Source: Planctomycetota bacterium (GTDB taxonomy: Bacteria; Planctomycetota; UBA1135; JADKAF01). From it: 63,883 nt of DNA. The position numbers and the translations under genes are program-made. How positions within the stretch are numbered: position 1 is the stretch's first letter; each line of letters opens with the position of its first letter. This document shows, piece after piece, positions 61,844 to 63,883 of this stretch. The stretch is taken from contig JAEUHW010000190.1 in assembly GCA_016793245.1 (NCBI GenBank), positions 1-63,883 of the forward strand. The letters run 5' to 3'. The notes beneath the pieces were generated by a model. That model saw only the letters and a program-made list of their open reading frames with translations. It was not told the origin of the DNA and did not search any database.

Positions 61844-63013
61844 ATGCTCCGCACCTCGATGCTCGTCGCGCTGCTCGCGGCCCCCGCCGCCGCCCAAGCG
61901 AGCTACAGCTTCAACGCCCTCCAGGGCTCCGACACCTATCCGTACACGCTGCTCGACGGGCAGGACGGCTGGAGCGAGCAGACCTTCAACGCGCGCCAGC
62001 GCTGCGGCGTCACGGCGACGCTCTCGCACGACGGGACGCCCTGCTTGCGCTTCCAGGAGGTCGGGCCCGGCTACGGCTGCGATGCCTCGCGGAAGAACGA
62101 CGCGGCGTGGAGCTTCCCGACCTTCGCTGCGACGCAGCGCAACGCCAGCTTCCAGGCCGACATGCTCGTCGGCTTCTGGGGCGGCACCTTCGGCATGGCC
62201 TACGACGCGAACTCGAACGGCATCGTGCGCGGCAGCGAAGCGGGCGAGCGCGGCGTGCGCTTCGTGCTTGGCACGCAGGCGAACGTGCAGCTCCAGCTCG
62301 TGCCCGCGAGCGGCGCCGCCGTGCGGGTCCCCCTCGCGTCGCTCGGCATCGCGAGCGGGCAGTGGATCCGCGTGCGCGTGCTGCTCGATCTCGCGGCGAG
62401 CGGCGCGGGCGGGCTCGGCTCCGTCGAAGTACAGAACCTGACGCTCGGCCAGACGAGTTTCACGCCGGTCGCCGGCCTGCAAGACGTTCCCCTCGGCCTC
62501 GATCCCTCTGCGACCGACGCGCGGAATGCGGCGCTCTGGGACGCGCTCTTCCTCCACTTCGAGGGCGCGACCTACATGCTCGACAACATCGAGGTCGGCC
62601 GAGCTGGCTTCGCGCGTTCCTTCGGCAGCGGCTGCGCCGCGGGCTCCGGCACGGCGACGCTGACGGCCAGCGGTCCGCTCCAAGCGGGCGGCGTGCTGCA
62701 GCTCGACTCCACCGGACACGCCGCGGGACAACCCGGCGTGCTCCTGCTCGGGCTCAGCGACGCGAGCTATCTCGGCCTGCCTCTTCCGCTCTCGTTGGAT
62801 CCGCTGCTCGGCACGAGCGGCTGCTCGCTCTTCACCAGCATCGAGGCCACGCTGAGCGGGATCACGAGCGCGAGCGCGCCCGCGGTGCTCTCGTTCTCCT
62901 TCGGCGTGCCGAGCCCCACCTTCTCCGCGCGGCTCTACGCGCAGACGCTGACGCTCGCGCCGGTACCCGGCGGCTTTGCGCTCTCGAACGGCCTCTTGCT
63001 CCAATTGCGGTGA
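61844..63013 (+). CDS. Secreted protein with a C-terminal module shared with the FG-GAP protein
   Basis: A 389-residue exported protein with signal peptide SMLVALLAAPAAAQA. The central domain (about 20-265) is beta-rich, with SYSFNALQGSDTYPYTLLDG, GWSEQTFNARQRC and a possible EF-hand/dockerin-like loop YDANSNGIVRGSE. The C-terminal part (about 265-389) starts SFGSGCAAGSG and ends YAQTLTLAPVPGGFALSNGL, followed by LLQLR. It parallels the end of the FG-GAP protein. I do not recognise the central domain and infer only an extracellular location. The stop overlaps the GTG alternative start of the next gene. Confidence 0.8.
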   Translation: MLRTSMLVALLAAPAAAQASYSFNALQGSDTYPYTLLDGQDGWSEQTFNARQRCGVTATLSHDGTPCLRFQEVGPGYGCDASRKNDAAWSFPTFAATQRNASFQADMLVGFWGGTFGMAYDANSNGIVRGSEAGERGVRFVLGTQANVQLQLVPASGAAVRVPLASLGIASGQWIRVRVLLDLAASGAGGLGSVEVQNLTLGQTSFTPVAGLQDVPLGLDPSATDARNAALWDALFLHFEGATYMLDNIEVGRAGFARSFGSGCAAGSGTATLTASGPLQAGGVLQLDSTGHAAGQPGVLLLGLSDASYLGLPLPLSLDPLLGTSGCSLFTSIEATLSGITSASAPAVLSFSFGVPSPTFSARLYAQTLTLAPVPGGFALSNGLLLQLR

Positions 63014-63883
63014 GCGCGATGTGGCTCCGCGAAGGAACCTCGCGCGCCCGCGCGCTCGGTCTCGGCGCTGCTGCCGCGATCGGCGCGCTGGCCGCGGCGT
63101 TGGTGCTGCTCGGCAACCCCGGCAACATGGGCCTCTGCGGCGCGTGCTTCTTGCGCGATGTCGCGGGCTCGCTCGGCCTCTTCGCCGGTGGCCCGCAGAT
63201 CTTCCGCCCCGAGCTCCTGGGTTTGATGCTGGGTGCCTTGCTCTGGAAGCTCTCGCGAGGAGAGCTCCGCGCGCGCTCGGGATCGCATGCCGCGACGCGC
63301 TTCTTCCTCGGCGTCTGGATGGGCATCGCGGCGCTCGTCTTCTTGGGCTGCCCGTTCCGCTTACTGCAGCGCTTGGGCGGCGGTGATCTCCACGCGTGGC
63401 TCGCATTGCCGGGCTTCCTCGTCGGCGCCTTCGTCGCGCGGCGCTGTGAGCAGCGCGGCTACAAAGTCGGAACGACGAGCGAGGTCCCGCTGCCGGTCGG
63501 CTTGCTCGGCCCGGTCTTCTTCGCGCTGATCGGCGCGGCCTTCCTGCTGGGCTCGCTCCGCGGGCCACTCGCAGGTGATCCCGGCGGACCGCCTCATGCG
63601 CCATGGCTCTGGGCGATCCTGCTCGCGCTACCCGCAGGCGCCCTGCTCTCTGCTTCGGGCTTCTGCGCGATCTCCGCGGCGCGGCAGGTCTTCGGCGGAC
63701 CGCGACCCATGCTGCTCGCGTGCGGCGCGCTCGTCGCGAGCTACGCGCTGGTGCTCGCCCTCGGCGGCACCTTCCGCTTCGGCTTCGCGAGCCAGCCCGT
63801 CGCGCACGGCGAGTGGCTCTGGAATGCGCTCTCCTTGGTGCTGCTCGGTCTCTGCGGCGCGCTCGCCGGCGGCTGCCCGGTGC
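63010..63883 (+). CDS. YedE-like membrane protein (partial, cut by right edge)
   Basis: Translation from the GTG at 63010 (or ATG at 63019) is open to the window end, giving at least 288 residues. The N-terminal motif GNPGNMGLCGACFLRDVAGS, the later VFLGCPFRLLQRLGGGDLHA and the final GALAGGCPV are those of the YeeE/YedE family, in particular the YedE type linked to selenium metabolism. Seven or more hydrophobic helices are visible. The family carries a reactive sulfur or selenium species across the membrane, with Cys residues in GCP motifs as likely functional groups. The C-terminus is missing. The GTG overlaps the preceding stop by 4 nt. Confidence 0.85.
   Translation, partial: MSAMWLREGTSRARALGLGAAAAIGALAAALVLLGNPGNMGLCGACFLRDVAGSLGLFAGGPQIFRPELLGLMLGALLWKLSRGELRARSGSHAATRFFLGVWMGIAALVFLGCPFRLLQRLGGGDLHAWLALPGFLVGAFVARRCEQRGYKVGTTSEVPLPVGLLGPVFFALIGAAFLLGSLRGPLAGDPGGPPHAPWLWAILLALPAGALLSASGFCAISAARQVFGGPRPMLLACGALVASYALVLALGGTFRFGFASQPVAHGEWLWNALSLVLLGLCGALAGGCPV

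Overview
The window is about 64 kb of very GC-rich bacterial chromosome (roughly 70% by eye), gene-dense, with many 4-nt ATGA/GTGA stop-start overlaps. Several gene families point to Planctomycetota: a DUF1549/DUF1553 protein next to a DUF1501 protein, two tandem Ser/Thr kinases with large C-terminal repeat regions, three ECF-type sigma factors (one paired with FecR, one with a kinase), a fused GldF-GldG-like ABC component, and FG-GAP secreted proteins. The phylum call is an inference from gene content. I saw no rRNA, tRNA, CRISPR array, intact insertion sequence or origin.

Layout. 1-707: no supported gene, one strong hairpin. 0.7-9.4 kb: esterase, an atypical sensor histidine kinase, bifunctional FtcD, a secreted protein plus RND/MMPL exporter pair, and a YheT-like hydrolase. 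9.4-17.9 kb (minus strand): a toroid-repeat protein, then an operon running from 17.9 kb down: GldA-like ATPase, GldF-GldG fusion, DUF4340 protein and transketolase. 18-21.5 kb: TIGR01777 epimerase, a DUF429-like protein, FecR and its ECF sigma factor. 21.6-29.2 kb: a two-gene operon of an M48-type metalloprotease and a 1734-aa DUF4011/superfamily 1 helicase with a Vsr-like C-terminus, divergent from an acidic unknown protein. 29.4-31.6 kb: acyltransferase and a ParD/ParE-like toxin-antitoxin pair. 31.7-37.7 kb: a sugar-acid type operon (epimerase, UxaA-family dehydratase, FAH hydrolase, lipoprotein) divergent from a Tat-exported TIM-barrel protein. 37.8-40.6 kb: ECF sigma factor and membrane kinase. 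40.8-51.1 kb: coiled-coil protein, octahaem cytochrome/TPR lipoprotein, DUF1549/1553 and DUF1501 pair, a low-GC patch with an orphan small protein, and a pentahaem cytochrome. 51.1-58.9 kb: two tandem giant kinases and a converging ECF sigma factor. 59-63.9 kb: two secreted proteins with related C-terminal modules around a GNAT-like gene, then a YedE-like membrane protein running off the right edge.

The best candidate for an undescribed system is the 21.65-29.2 kb cluster: a translationally coupled metalloprotease and DUF4011 helicase/nuclease, with a divergent acidic partner. DUF4011-helicase-Vsr architectures have been reported among antiphage genes; I do not know of a described system with an M48 peptidase as obligate partner. 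Other notable items are three copies of a long palindrome sharing the core GGTGCCTGGCACC, with different but self-complementary outer arms and always at gene 3' ends; a histidine kinase whose H-box appears to have Ala for the phospho-accepting His and which carries an approximately 60-residue acidic tract outside the membrane; a DUF4340 protein with an embedded GspG-like calcium-site module; and a secreted protein whose best start is CTG.
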